A stretch of 64,000 nucleotides of DNA from Hymenobacter plasmatis (GTDB taxonomy: Bacteria > Bacteroidota > Bacteroidia > Cytophagales > Hymenobacteraceae), in assembly GCF_020711255.1 (NCBI RefSeq), contig NZ_JAJFAW010000009.1:62001-126000 (forward strand). The letters are read 5' to 3'. The notes under the pieces were generated by a model. It was not told where the DNA came from and made no database searches. It worked only from the letters and a program-made list of their open reading frames with translations. Positions 52,301 to 60,699 of this stretch are shown one piece after another. A program made the position numbers and the translations under genes. How positions within the stretch are numbered: position 1 is the first letter of the stretch; the number at the start of each line of letters is the position of its first letter.

Positions 52301-52664
52301 CCTGGCCAATGGGCAGCTGCTCATCCCCAGCCTGCGCCTGAACAGCAACCTGAGCAGCCTGCAGGTAAGCGGCCGCTACGGTCTCGACGGCCGCAGCAAC
52401 CTCTTCATTGGCCTCAAGCCCTTGCAGGCCCTGTTTGGCAACAACGACAAGCGCATCGAGCGCATCCAGGAAGGCGAGCCCAAGCGCAACGCCGACCGCA
52501 AGCTCACCTACATCAACCTGCGGCGCACCGAACCCAAGGAGAAGTACAAGGTGCGCCTGTTTCAGAAGGAAGAGCAGCGCCGCGAGGAAGCCAACCTCCG
52601 CCAGCAGTACCGCGACTTCCTGCTCACCCAGCGCCTGGACACCACCGTGCGCCTGCTGCGCTGA
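49386..52664 (+). CDS. Giant AsmA-like membrane-anchored protein
   Basis: 1092 residues with one N-terminal membrane helix (LLASLLLLGVLGTGVAVWLL) and a long periplasmic, beta-rich repetitive body typical of AsmA/TamB-class proteins. Early blocks ELSPWRDFPHLTASIHHIAL and RLVVTDVDFRERVDS match the AsmA N-terminus; the AsmA-C region comes late (LKADFRDLELLNVEALMEAL, SEFILANGQLLIPSLRLNSN). The last 70 residues are highly charged (RKLTYINLRRTEPKEKYKVR, KEEQRREEANLRQQY). Such proteins are thought to bridge inner and outer membranes and move lipids. Alone on its transcript; the biological partner is not evident. Confidence 0.9.
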   Translation: MKSFPVRRLLASLLLLGVLGTGVAVWLLGSEYGRKRIAQAVRRGLTHNSELLLAPFEVELSPWRDFPHLTASIHHIALIDTSFNQRVPVLRIARADLRLELASLLRGRTRVTRLVVTDVDFRERVDSLGRSWGLRGKRRKGTGAPPTLNLQLDELLVNNFRFSSHNGYSRSAFGARVQQARLTARLQRGVLRVAGTLDGQLSYLRTRAGTLFEREPVHARVHYKYTFQNRQGLLWNTRATLHGDTIRVSGTHTVDPRQPVGTMLKLHFVGNQPLTETLRAALPPRLEPYLAGATSPSKAHIHYSIRGLSGPTVSPRNILTFSLRGASLQWPEANRHISRWDLQGTYDNGPAHSIKSTRLTLRRCHIYSAAGRLDVALTLNDFSRPYLNANLRGSTQLPELAELVAPGRWRARQGIADLDVQVRGLLHSPGGSARPKELPKGLSLRGTMALRNATLGLPGREADISKLNVLVGLQDSLWRLSNATGVLNGMRFQATARTIYLYDYLIGEHATASISGNFAVDELRIDRLRALMRPVPRTAEAAPAPGRRHRQRRTPRDKAQLAATLGSELIPPGLLLDVGLRCQRLLLASDTLNDLAVTVRHDGQRVQLRNLAGQVWGGAVRGNVEWPTDPQNEVAPVQYQLGVRFGTINYRQFMAHLTRPLPDTPRPAKGKGAAMPALRDLLLTANGRLNVDIDHVQLPAGEILSQVQLRLQKTGPLLQVPFLRFTTPAGGQGEATGTAQVANMRLQAADAEIKLRYATLDVQRLLAWIASMTTPADTVPTARSIARATRRALRLQSPNNHSMVSSGVLSAVLRVEADEVRYAAITGTRFRLVSHLLEGEARLDDCSLDALQGHISLRGLMLSTGDREHHPAQAQLRLEDVQLPALFSTATAMGLNVLGGDNIRGSLRGLVDLRTDLGSTFLPSLPQTVGYLKADFRDLELLNVEALMEALKFMKAERTSHLYFEPVSSEFILANGQLLIPSLRLNSNLSSLQVSGRYGLDGRSNLFIGLKPLQALFGNNDKRIERIQEGEPKRNADRKLTYINLRRTEPKEKYKVRLFQKEEQRREEANLRQQYRDFLLTQRLDTTVRLLR

Positions 52665-52995
52665 TTTCGGAATGTGAAGTTTAGTGGCCGACCGTCATGG
52701 TTGACTGTCATGGTCGACCGTCATGCAGGGCGTTGCAAATCGTCTGTCATGCAGAGCGCAGCGAAGCATCTTATCACGTTCGAACGAGTCGTCCAGACGT
52801 GATAAGATGCTTCCTTCGTCAGCATGACAGACGATTAAAGACGGGCGATTGGGATTACTCTCGTAGTAGAGATGCTTCGCTGCGCTCTGCAGGACCAGCT
52901 ATCAGCATTGCATTGCTCCTAAAAATTCTGCCATACATCCTGCCGTTCTTTGCTGGCTGCCTTCCCGTACCTCTTCTGCTTATTCCGTTCCCTGC
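52665..52995. other. Gap between AsmA-like and CocE genes: repeats, no gene
   Basis: 331 bp, dominated by the composite repeat at 52690-52892; the last 100 bp are pyrimidine-rich leader. No convincing frame. Confidence 0.6.
52690..52892. repeat. Composite GTCATGC / CAGAGCGCAGCG repeat cluster
   Basis: Short direct units ACCGTCATGG, GACTGTCATGG and GACCGTCATGCAGGGCG are followed by the CAGAGCGCAGCGAAGCATCT subtype, a right arm of the TCGTCAGCATGACAGACGAT subtype and a second right arm GATGCTTCGCTGCGCTCTGC. The arms come from mixed subtypes, so the array looks rearranged. Confidence 0.7.
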
Positions 52996-54900
52996 ATGCT
53001 TCGCACCGTACTCACCACCACTTTACTGGCCGCAGGCTTAGCTGCTTCAGCTCAGGCCCAGGCCCCTACCCGCGCCCAGGATTCCGCCTTCGTGCGGCAG
53101 AACTACACCAAGCTCGACCGCCAGATTGTTATGCGCGACGGCGTGAAGCTCTACACGGTGATTTATGTACCCAAGGATGCATCGGCCAGCACACCCTATC
53201 CGTTTTTGATGACGCGCACGCCCTACTCGGCCGGGCCGTACGGGGAGCAGAAGTACCGCTTGCGCGGCCCCGGTCCCAGCCGGGAATTATCGCAGGAAAA
53301 GTACATTTTCGTGTACCAGGACGTGCGCGGGCGCTACCTGAGCGAGGGCCAGTTTGAGGAGATGACGCCGGCGCTGAAAGGTATAAAAACAGCGGTGGTA
53401 CTAGGCCCCGCCACCCCGCACGACGAAAGCACCGACACCTTCGACACCATCGAATGGCTGCTGAAGAATGTGCCTGGCAACAACGGCCGCGTGGGCATGG
53501 TGGGCATTTCCTACCCCGGCTTCTACGCCTCGGCGGCCCTGCCCAACGCCCACCCGGCTCTGAAAGCAGTGTCGCCGCAGGCCCCGGTTACGGATGAATT
53601 TATGGGCGACGACGCCCGCCACAAGGGGGCGTTTTTCCTGCTCGACAACTTCGACTTTACCAACTCCTTCGATGTGCCGCGGCCTAAGCCGGTGGCCAAA
53701 TACGAGGAGCTGTTCAAGTTTGAGCCCAAGGACGCGTACAAGTTTTACCTCAACCTCGGGCCCCTCAAAAACGCCAACAGTAGCAAGTACTTTAACAACC
53801 GCGCCCGCATCTGGAACGAGTACCTGCAGCACGAAAACTACGACGCCTACTGGCAGGCCCGCAACATCCGCACCGCCCTCACCGGCGTGAAGCCCGCCGT
53901 GCTGGTCGTGGGCGGCTGGTTTGATGCCGAGGACCTGTTCGGCGCCCTCAACACCTACAAGGCCATCGAAAAGCAAAACCCCGGCGCCACCAACCGCCTC
54001 GTAATGGGCCCCTGGACCCACGGCGCCTGGGCCCGGCCCGACTGGAGCACCTTCGGCCCGCTGAGCTTCGGCAGCAACGTTTCCCAAACCTTCCGCGAAA
54101 CGCTGGAAACGCCGTTTTTCAACTTCTACCTCAAGGATAAAGGCAGCTTCAATCCGGCCGAGGCCACGGTGTTCAACACCGGCACCAACGAGTGGAAAAC
54201 GTACGCTGCCTGGCCCCCCGCCCCCACCCAGGCGCGCACGCTGTACTTTCAGGAAGCCGGCCGCCTCGGGTTTACGGCGCCTCCTGCGGCCTCTAAACCA
54301 GCTCAATATGTCAGCGACCCGGCCAACCCCGTGCCTTACACCGACGGCGTGCACGCCGAGCGCAACAACGAGTACATGATTGAAGACCAGCGTTTCGCCG
54401 CCAAGCGCCCCGACGTGCTCACCTTCCAAACCGAGCCGCTCACCGAAGACCTCACCCTGGCCGGCCCGCTTACCGCCGACCTGTTTGTGAGCACCTCCGG
54501 CACCGATGCCGACTTCATTGTGAAGGTCATCGACGTGCTGCCCGCCGATGCCACCGGTTTTGCGCCCGGCAAAAAGCCCACGGCCGGCTACCAGCGCCTG
54601 GTGCGCGCCGAAGTGATGCGCGGCCGCTACCGCAACAGCTTCACCCAGCCCGAAGCCTTCCGGCCCAACCAGCCCACCGAAGTGAAATACGAGCTTCCCG
54701 ACGTGCTCCACACCTTCCAGAAAGGCCACCGCCTCATGGTGCAAGTACAGAGCACCTGGTTCCCGCTCGTCGACCGCAACCCGCAGAAATTTGTGCCCAT
54801 CGCCAAGGCCGAGGCCAAGGACTTCCAGAAGGCCACTATCCGGCTCTACCACGATGCCAAGCAGGCTTCGGCGGTGCGGGTGCAGGTGGTGGCGCCCTAG
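52996..54900 (+). CDS. CocE/NonD-family acyl hydrolase (alpha-amino-acid ester hydrolase / S15-like)
   Basis: 634 residues with a signal peptide (MLRTVLTTTLLAAGLAASAQ). Alpha/beta-hydrolase core with VMRDGVKLYTVIYVPKD, the nucleophile Ser 172 in GMVGISYPGFYAS, the acid region VVGGWFDAEDLFG and the His region MGPWTHGAWARPD, then the jelly-roll C-terminal domain of the family (FQTEPLTEDLTLAGPLTADL, VQVQSTWFPLVDRNPQKF). The YVPKDASAS and DVRGRYLSEGQFEEM segments match glutaryl-7-ACA acylase and alpha-amino-acid ester hydrolases. It cleaves amino-acid esters or amides in the periplasm; physiological substrate unknown. Followed after 32 bp by a reductase gene. Confidence 0.9.
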   Translation: MLRTVLTTTLLAAGLAASAQAQAPTRAQDSAFVRQNYTKLDRQIVMRDGVKLYTVIYVPKDASASTPYPFLMTRTPYSAGPYGEQKYRLRGPGPSRELSQEKYIFVYQDVRGRYLSEGQFEEMTPALKGIKTAVVLGPATPHDESTDTFDTIEWLLKNVPGNNGRVGMVGISYPGFYASAALPNAHPALKAVSPQAPVTDEFMGDDARHKGAFFLLDNFDFTNSFDVPRPKPVAKYEELFKFEPKDAYKFYLNLGPLKNANSSKYFNNRARIWNEYLQHENYDAYWQARNIRTALTGVKPAVLVVGGWFDAEDLFGALNTYKAIEKQNPGATNRLVMGPWTHGAWARPDWSTFGPLSFGSNVSQTFRETLETPFFNFYLKDKGSFNPAEATVFNTGTNEWKTYAAWPPAPTQARTLYFQEAGRLGFTAPPAASKPAQYVSDPANPVPYTDGVHAERNNEYMIEDQRFAAKRPDVLTFQTEPLTEDLTLAGPLTADLFVSTSGTDADFIVKVIDVLPADATGFAPGKKPTAGYQRLVRAEVMRGRYRNSFTQPEAFRPNQPTEVKYELPDVLHTFQKGHRLMVQVQSTWFPLVDRNPQKFVPIAKAEAKDFQKATIRLYHDAKQASAVRVQVVAP

Positions 54901-54932
54901 CTCCACGCCCCCGGAGCGGGTTGGGCTAAAAC

Positions 54933-55865
54933 ATGCCGCGGACTTCCGCCGTTATGGGCTCTCCCTTTTCCAGCTCAATGCCCAGCTCCAAACCCAGCGT
55001 CCTCATTACCGGCGCCACCGGCCAGATTGGCGGCGACACGCTCCGCCGTCTCCTCACCGACGATACCATTACGCTGGTAGCAGCCGTGCGCTCTCCGGCC
55101 CAGGCCGCGGCCTTCGAGGCGCAGGGCGTTCGAAGCGTGCTGCTCGATTTTGACCGCGAGGAAACCCTGGCCCCCGCTTTGGCCGGCATCGACCGCGCCC
55201 TGCTCGTGACCGGCTACACCGTAGACATGCTGCGCCAGAGCAAGGCTTTTCTCGACCAGGCCCACCTGGCGGGCGTGCGCCACGTGGTGCACCTGGGCGC
55301 CTGCGGCCCCGACGACACCACCGTGGCCCACTGGGCCTGGCACCAGCTGGTGGAGCGCTACATCGAGTGGCGCGGCTTCTCCTTCACCCACCTGCGCCCC
55401 GAAACCTTCATGCAAAATCTGCTGAGCTACGGCGGCACCCAGGTGGTGCAGGCGGGCCTCATCCGGCAGTTTGTGGGCGATGCCCGCCTGAGCTGGGTCG
55501 ATGCCGAAGACGTGGCCCTGGCCGCCGCGCAGGCCCTGCTGCACCCCGAGCGCCACGCCGGCCACACCTACCGCCTGGGCTACGACGCCAAATCCTACCA
55601 CGAAATTGCGTCCCTCATGGCCGAGGTGCTAGGCAAGCCCTTCCGCTACGAGCCTGTGGCGCCGGAGGTATTTCTGGAAAACATGCGGGCCGCCGGCGCC
55701 GAAATGGCCTACATGCACTGCGTGTACGACCACTACAAGCGCTACGCCGCCCACACCCTACCGGGCGCCGACGACGTGTTCGACAACTTCCCCAGCATTG
55801 CGGGCCAGGAACCGGTGCGGTGGCGGCAGTTCATCGAAAAGCACCGCGCTGCCTTCGACTATTAA
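54933..55865 (+). CDS. NmrA-like NAD(P)-binding reductase
   Basis: 310 residues, cytoplasmic. An atypical-SDR/NmrA fold with the cofactor motif VLITGATGQIGGDTLRRLL and VRHVVHLGACGPDDTTVAHW; the later region FTHLRPETFMQNLLSYGG is typical of NmrA/azoreductase-type proteins. No full Tyr-x-x-x-Lys pair at the usual place, so it may be a redox sensor or a reductase of quinone type. ATGs at 54933, 54954 and 54978 are all possible; the last gives MPSSKPSVLITG, the normal length. Possibly co-transcribed with the hydrolase gene. Confidence 0.85.
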   Translation: MPRTSAVMGSPFSSSMPSSKPSVLITGATGQIGGDTLRRLLTDDTITLVAAVRSPAQAAAFEAQGVRSVLLDFDREETLAPALAGIDRALLVTGYTVDMLRQSKAFLDQAHLAGVRHVVHLGACGPDDTTVAHWAWHQLVERYIEWRGFSFTHLRPETFMQNLLSYGGTQVVQAGLIRQFVGDARLSWVDAEDVALAAAQALLHPERHAGHTYRLGYDAKSYHEIASLMAEVLGKPFRYEPVAPEVFLENMRAAGAEMAYMHCVYDHYKRYAAHTLPGADDVFDNFPSIAGQEPVRWRQFIEKHRAAFDY

Positions 55866-55892
55866 AATCAGTTTCGGAGTCTGTGTACAGAA

Positions 55893-55916
55893 GCGCGGAC
55901 TAAAAGTCCGCGCTAC
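55893..55916. repeat. Solitary REP hairpin
   Basis: GCGCGGACTAAAAGTCCGCG(CTAC), identical to the REPs around the RAYT gene at 39001-39603. It lies 27 bp after the reductase gene, 56 bp before the end of the HAD gene, between convergent genes. Confidence 0.88.
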
Positions 55917-55971
55917 CGCTATACACTCACTCAGAAACCGCTCTAGCGCTGGTCGCCCGAACCAGACCATG

Positions 55972-56622
55972 CTAGACCAGGGCATGCATAAACTCGTCGG
56001 TAAAATCCGGCGCAAAATGCAGCACATTGGGCAGGTGGGCAAACTCAGCTTCCTCGTGCGTAGTGGTGAGCACCACGGCTTGCATGCCGGCGTTGTGGGC
56101 AGCTTCGGCGCCTTTGGGCACGTCTTCGAACACGATGCAGCCAGCCGGCTCAACTCCCAGCTGGGCGGCGGCCTTGAGGAAAGTTTCGGGGTTGGGCTTG
56201 CTCAATACCACGTCATCGGCGCTGACGATGGTCTGGAAGTAGTGCCGGATGTTCAGGTTATCGAGCACGAAGTCGATGTTGAACGGGATAGCCGCCGAGC
56301 CGATGGCCATGGGAATGCCCCGCTGGTGGGCGCTTTCCAGAAACTCCGGCAGGCCCGGCAGCAACTGCAGGTGCGGCAGAAACTCCTGCTGGTAGCGCCG
56401 CTCCTTTTCGAGTGAAAGACGGTCCATTTCGGCCGCGCTAAACCGGTCGGGGCCGAACATGCGCACCAGCACTTCCTGGTTTTTGCCGTACATCTGCGGC
56501 TTCACCTCGTCCCAGGTAAACTGGCCGCCCAGGTCGTTATTAAACAGGTATTGCCAGGCGCGGGTGTGGTATTCCATGTCGTGAATCATGGTACCGTTGA
56601 GGTCAAAAATAAAGGCCTTCAT
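55972..56622 (-). CDS. HAD-family hydrolase, beta-phosphoglucomutase-like, with altered motif I
   Basis: 216 residues. HAD core with motif I FDLNGTMIHDM (Asp 7 nucleophile, Asn 9 in place of the usual second Asp), a helical cap (YHTRAWQYLFNNDLGGQF), motif II IGSAA, motif III Lys in LSKPNPETFL and motif IV CIVFEDVPKGAEAAHNAGM. In phosphatases and phosphoglucomutases of this class the second Asp is the acid/base; Asn there should weaken or change the reaction. The rest of the active site is intact, so it is probably a sugar-phosphate enzyme of unusual mechanism. Convergent with the reductase gene, with a REP between. Confidence 0.85.
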   Translation of the reverse strand: MKAFIFDLNGTMIHDMEYHTRAWQYLFNNDLGGQFTWDEVKPQMYGKNQEVLVRMFGPDRFSAAEMDRLSLEKERRYQQEFLPHLQLLPGLPEFLESAHQRGIPMAIGSAAIPFNIDFVLDNLNIRHYFQTIVSADDVVLSKPNPETFLKAAAQLGVEPAGCIVFEDVPKGAEAAHNAGMQAVVLTTTHEEAEFAHLPNVLHFAPDFTDEFMHALV

Positions 56623-56755
56623 AGGAGCGTAGGGTAAAGTGAAGCCAAGGCAATCCGGGCTCTGGCGCCTCGCAAAGCTCGGGCTTTTCCGTGGCCGCGG
56701 GCTCCGATTAGGCGCAAGGCCAGCTCAATTTCTACTCCGCCCCTTAGCTTTCGCT

Positions 56756-57238
56756 ATGAAACCGAGAATCGAGCAACTGGCCGAAAAGAAATTAATCGGC
56801 AAGCGCATTACCATGTCTTTGGCGCAGAATAAAACGCGCGAGCTGTGGCAAAGCGTTATGCCCCGGCGCCGGGAGATTCTAAATCCACTGGGCCCCGAGT
56901 TCTACTCTATGCAGCTTTATGGCTCGGGTTATTTCCAGGATTTTAGCCCAACTACCGAATTCGAGAAATGGGCCACGGTGGCGGTAACGGACTTTGACAG
57001 CGTGCCGCAAGGCATGGAAACCTTCACGCTACCCGGCGGCCTCTACGCCGTGTTCCTACACCGCGCCGACGACAGCACCGCCGACCAAACGTTTCGGCAC
57101 ATCTTCGAAAACTGGCTGCCCGCCTCGGGCTATCTATTAGATGACCGGCCCCATTTTGAGCTGCTGGGAGAAAAGTATAAGAACAACGGCCCCGGCTCAG
57201 AAGAGGAAATCTGGATACCAATTAAGGCCAGGACTTAG
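56756..57238 (+). CDS. GyrI-like / AraC effector-binding-domain protein
   Basis: 160 residues, a free-standing effector-binding domain without DNA-binding part. It has LAQNKTRELWQSVMPRRREI, YSMQLYGSGYFQDFSPTTEF, KWATVAVTDFDSVPQGMETF, LPGGLYAVFLHRADDS, RHIFENWLPASGYLLDDRPH and EEIWIPIKA at the end, the standard GyrI/SOUL-like alternation. These bind small hydrophobic molecules or sequester toxins. The ATG at 56756 excludes a low-complexity, Arg-rich leader that has no homologous look. Divergent from the HAD gene. Confidence 0.85.
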   Translation: MKPRIEQLAEKKLIGKRITMSLAQNKTRELWQSVMPRRREILNPLGPEFYSMQLYGSGYFQDFSPTTEFEKWATVAVTDFDSVPQGMETFTLPGGLYAVFLHRADDSTADQTFRHIFENWLPASGYLLDDRPHFELLGEKYKNNGPGSEEEIWIPIKART

Positions 57239-57285
57239 CCTTTAGCAGGGAAATAGGCTGAAATCGCCTGTCATGTCGCGCCTCT

Positions 57286-57423
57286 TGTCATGCAGAGCGC
57301 AGCGAAGCATCTTATCACCGCTGCAGAACTTGCTCAGGCGTGATAGGATGCTTCGCTGCGCTCTGCATGACAGACGATTGGATTGCGACTGGGGTAAAGA
57401 TGCTTCGTACGCTCTGCATGACA
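57286..57423. repeat. CAGAGCGCAGCG-type inverted repeats with an extra right arm
   Basis: A left arm GTCATGCAGAGCGCAGCGAA(GCATCTTATCA) faces GATGCTTCGCTGCGCTCTGC(ATGAC) ending near 57371, followed by a further right-type arm GATGCTTCGTACGCTCTGCA ending 57423. Left arms start with short GTCATG direct units from 57270. Confidence 0.75.
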
Positions 57424-57465
57424 GACGGCGCTAGGCATGACGTACCGTTTTAGCCCAACCAGGCA

Positions 57466-60400
57466 TTACAAATACACCCGAAACGTGGTGCCCTCCCCTA
57501 CTTCGCTCTCTACCTCCACATGGCCACCGTTGCTCTGCACGATGCGGTTGACGAGGTAGAGGCCTACTCCTGTGCCCTCGGTGTGGTCGTGGAAGCGGCG
57601 GAAGAGGTGGAACAGCTCGCCGCGATGCCGCTGCACGTCGAAGCCCAGGCCGTTGTCTTCCACCATCAGCACGGGCCGGTCCTCTTGCACCCACATGGAG
57701 AGGTGTATGCGGCAGCGCCGGGCAGGGTTGGCGTATTTCAGCGAGTTGCTCAGCAGGTTGAGCACGATGGTGCGCAGGTTGGCGCGGGCGTAGGACAGCG
57801 TGGGCCGGGCCGAGAAGTCGGTGGTGATGCGGGCCCGGGCCGCTTGCACCTGGGGCTGCAGGGTTTGCAGCACCTCCTGGGTCAGCTCGTCCATGAGCAC
57901 GGTTTCGGCGGCTAGCTCCGGGAGGCGCTGCACCTGCCCCACCACGGCCAGGTCGTTGATGGTAGTGCCCAGCTGGCGCAGGGCATCTTCTACCATGGGT
58001 TCGAGCAGGTCCTTTTCCTCGGGGTCTTGGAACACGGTGGACCGCCGCAGTTCCTCAAACAGACCCGCCAGGTTGTTGACGGGCTGCTTGAGGTCGTGGC
58101 TGGCGGCGTACACGAAGTTGTCCAGGTCCTGGTTGGTGCGCGTGAGCTGCAGGTTGGCCTGGGCCAGCTCTTGGTTGCGGGTGCTCACGGCCAGGTGGGC
58201 GGCCGTCATTTCCTCATTGGCCTGGGCCAGCAGCTGCCGCGCGGTCACTTGCTCGCTCACGTCGGTGGCCACCGCGGCCACGCCCGTAATCTGGCCGTTG
58301 CTGTCGCGCAGGGGCTGGTACACAAAGTTCACGTACAGGGTTTCGAGCTGGCCGTGGCGCATTAGCTCCACTGCCTGCCCTTGGGCCACATACGCCTCGC
58401 CCGTGGACATCACGCCTTCCAGCAGCTGCTCAAAGCCCTGGCCGCGCACCTCGGGCATGCCGTCCAGCAGGGCCTTGCCCAGCACTTCTTCGCGCGTATG
58501 GCCCCACAGCGCGCACATGCCCGGGTTGGCCAGCTCCACCACCAGCGCGGGCCCGCGGAGCACTGCAATGGCCACGGGAGCCTGCTCAAACAGCGTTTGC
58601 AGCTGGGCATCGCGCTGCTGCATTTCTTCCTGTAGCACGGCGGTTTGCTGGCGGGCTTTCACCTGCTCGGTCACATCGAAGGCAAAGATGGACACCCCCA
58701 CCGCTGCGCCGCCGTCGTGGTACGCCTGGTAGGTGAAGGTGAAGTAGGCCTCGGGCAGCAGGTTGCCGGCGGTATCGCGCATCTGCAGGGGCAGCTCGGC
58801 CCCAAAAAACGCCTCGCCGGTGGTATACACCTGGTCGAGCAGGGCCAGGAAGCCAAACTCCACCGTCTCGGGCAGGGCCTCGGCCAGTGGCTGGCCCAGC
58901 AGCTGCCGGCCCGGAAACAGGGCCTGGTAGCCGGGGTTCACGTAATCGAACCGGTGCTCGGGCCCGCGCAGAATGGCCACGCTGGCCGGCGTTTGCTCAA
59001 ACACCTGGTAGAGGGTTTCGCGCTGATGCACCAGCTGTTCCGACGCTTCGAGGGCGGCGGCCTGCAGGGCATCGGCGCGCTGGCGGGCCTGCACCTGCTC
59101 CGTTACCTCATAGGCAAACACGAGCACCCCGTCGATGCGCCCGGCTTCGTCGTAGCGGGCCTGCTGAATGTAGTTGAAGTACCGGTCTTCCAACACCTCG
59201 TCTTCGGGCCGGGCAATGGGAATGAGAATGCCGTTTTCTTCGTTGGTGATGCCCGTTTCGAAAACGCGCTGAAAGGTGAGGTGCGCCTCGTGGCCCTCAA
59301 TTTCGGGCAGGGCCTCGGCCAGCGGCTGGCCCAGCAGCTGCCGGCCCGGAAACAGGGCCTGGTAGCCAGGGTTCACCAGCTCAAATACCAGGTCGGGGCC
59401 GTCGAGAATGCAGATGGCGGCCGGCGCCTGCATGAAGAACCGCTCCAGGCGCGCGCGCTGGCGCTCGGCTTCGGTCTGAGCGCGTTGCAGGCGGGCGGTG
59501 CGGTCGGCCACTCGAACCTCCAGCTCCTGGTTTAGCTCGTTGAGCCGGAGCTGAGCCCGAAACAGGTCATCGTTGCTGGAGCGGATTTCCTCGTTGGCCG
59601 CCAGCAGCTCTTCGTTGGCGGCGGCCAGCTCCTCGTTTAGCTGGGCGCTTTGCCGCTCGTTGGCGGCCAGCTGCTGCCGGGCCTGTACCTGCGCCGTCAC
59701 CTCAAAGGCAAACACAATAATGCCGTCGATGGCGCCGCTGGTGTCGTACCGGGCCTGGTAGCTGAAATTGTAATAACGCTTTTCCAGCCTCGCCCCGCCC
59801 ACATTGGCATGGTCGAGCTGGATGAGCATTTCGTTGGCCCGGAAGGTTTCGCCGGTTCGGTACACTTCGTCGAGCAGGCCGAAAATGGGCTGCCCCGCCA
59901 GTTCGGGCATGGCCTCGCGAATGGTCCTGCCCAGCAGCGGCCGGCCGCCCACCAACTGCTGATAGAGTGGGTTGGCCAGCTCAAACACGTGCTCGGGGCC
60001 CGCGAAGATGCAAATCATGGCCGGCGCCTGCATGAAGGTCTCGTGCAGGGCGGCGCGCTCGCGCTCGGCTTCGGCCAGCGCGGCGCGTTCGCGGGCCTGG
60101 CTTTCGCGCAGGGCCACTTCCACGGCCGTGCGGGCATGGTGAGCCGTGTCACTGAAGCTTACTAGCAGCCCCCGCCCCACCCGCCGGGCCGACAGCCGGA
60201 AGTAGTTGTCGAGGCCATCGCCCTGATAGTTGATGTCCATCCGCGCGGGCTCACCCGATTCGAAGGCCTCGCGGTGAAAGGCAAATACGCCGGTCTCAAT
60301 GGTGTGCGGGAAGTGCTCCAGGTAGGTGCCGGCCGGCTGGGCCGGCTGCTGCACCATGCGCTGGGCAGTGGGGTTAAAGTAATCGATGGTGAAATCAACG

Positions 60401-60546
60401 ATTTCGCCGCTGGCCGCCCGCACGGGCGAGTAGAGCGCCACGCCCTGCAGCGAGGTGTCCAGCAAGCCCAGCAGCAAGTCATCGAGCGGAAATGCGTCGC
60501 GGAGTTCGGCGAGGATAGACGCGGAGGCAGCGGCAGAATCAGGCAT
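57466..60546 (-). CDS. Cytosolic multi-PAS histidine kinase
   Basis: 1026 residues, no membrane helix. Five PAS units: one near the N-terminus (LLDTSLQGVALYSPVRAASG), a second opening FMQAPAMICIFAGPEHVFEL, a third FFMQAPAAICILDGPDLVFE, a fourth VFEQTPASVAILRGPEHRFD and a fifth LFEQAPVAIAVLRGPALVVE; a Glu/Ala-rich coil (QLNEELAAANEELLAANEEI) lies between the second and third. Kinase core: FVYAASHDLKQPVNNLAG (His), N-box VLNLLSNSLKY, VEDNGLGF and GTGVGLYLVNRI. PAS 3 and PAS 4 share an almost identical stretch. No receiver domain, so the phosphate goes to an unlinked regulator. The start MPDSAAASAS at 60546 is preferred over a longer frame that would extend upstream with atypical composition. 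Confidence 0.93.
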   Translation of the reverse strand: MPDSAAASASILAELRDAFPLDDLLLGLLDTSLQGVALYSPVRAASGEIVDFTIDYFNPTAQRMVQQPAQPAGTYLEHFPHTIETGVFAFHREAFESGEPARMDINYQGDGLDNYFRLSARRVGRGLLVSFSDTAHHARTAVEVALRESQARERAALAEAERERAALHETFMQAPAMICIFAGPEHVFELANPLYQQLVGGRPLLGRTIREAMPELAGQPIFGLLDEVYRTGETFRANEMLIQLDHANVGGARLEKRYYNFSYQARYDTSGAIDGIIVFAFEVTAQVQARQQLAANERQSAQLNEELAAANEELLAANEEIRSSNDDLFRAQLRLNELNQELEVRVADRTARLQRAQTEAERQRARLERFFMQAPAAICILDGPDLVFELVNPGYQALFPGRQLLGQPLAEALPEIEGHEAHLTFQRVFETGITNEENGILIPIARPEDEVLEDRYFNYIQQARYDEAGRIDGVLVFAYEVTEQVQARQRADALQAAALEASEQLVHQRETLYQVFEQTPASVAILRGPEHRFDYVNPGYQALFPGRQLLGQPLAEALPETVEFGFLALLDQVYTTGEAFFGAELPLQMRDTAGNLLPEAYFTFTYQAYHDGGAAVGVSIFAFDVTEQVKARQQTAVLQEEMQQRDAQLQTLFEQAPVAIAVLRGPALVVELANPGMCALWGHTREEVLGKALLDGMPEVRGQGFEQLLEGVMSTGEAYVAQGQAVELMRHGQLETLYVNFVYQPLRDSNGQITGVAAVATDVSEQVTARQLLAQANEEMTAAHLAVSTRNQELAQANLQLTRTNQDLDNFVYAASHDLKQPVNNLAGLFEELRRSTVFQDPEEKDLLEPMVEDALRQLGTTINDLAVVGQVQRLPELAAETVLMDELTQEVLQTLQPQVQAARARITTDFSARPTLSYARANLRTIVLNLLSNSLKYANPARRCRIHLSMWVQEDRPVLMVEDNGLGFDVQRHRGELFHLFRRFHDHTEGTGVGLYLVNRIVQSNGGHVEVESEVGEGTTFRVYL

Positions 60547-60699
60547 GTGGCGAAGGTAAACACAACCGGAATGTTGAGCTGATTCATACGCAGAACTGGC
60601 GGCTTCGATGGCGGGAACCTGCTGAAAGCAAGTCTGCTTCAATTTTACCCCAGGCCCCCTTCCGGCGCTGCGTCCAGAGAGCGGCCCGCCCGGAACGCA

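Noticed and set aside
57270..57430. Possible CRISPR-like array (repeated GTCATG units)
   Set aside because: Units are irregular, of mixed orientation and length, with no constant spacers and no cas genes.
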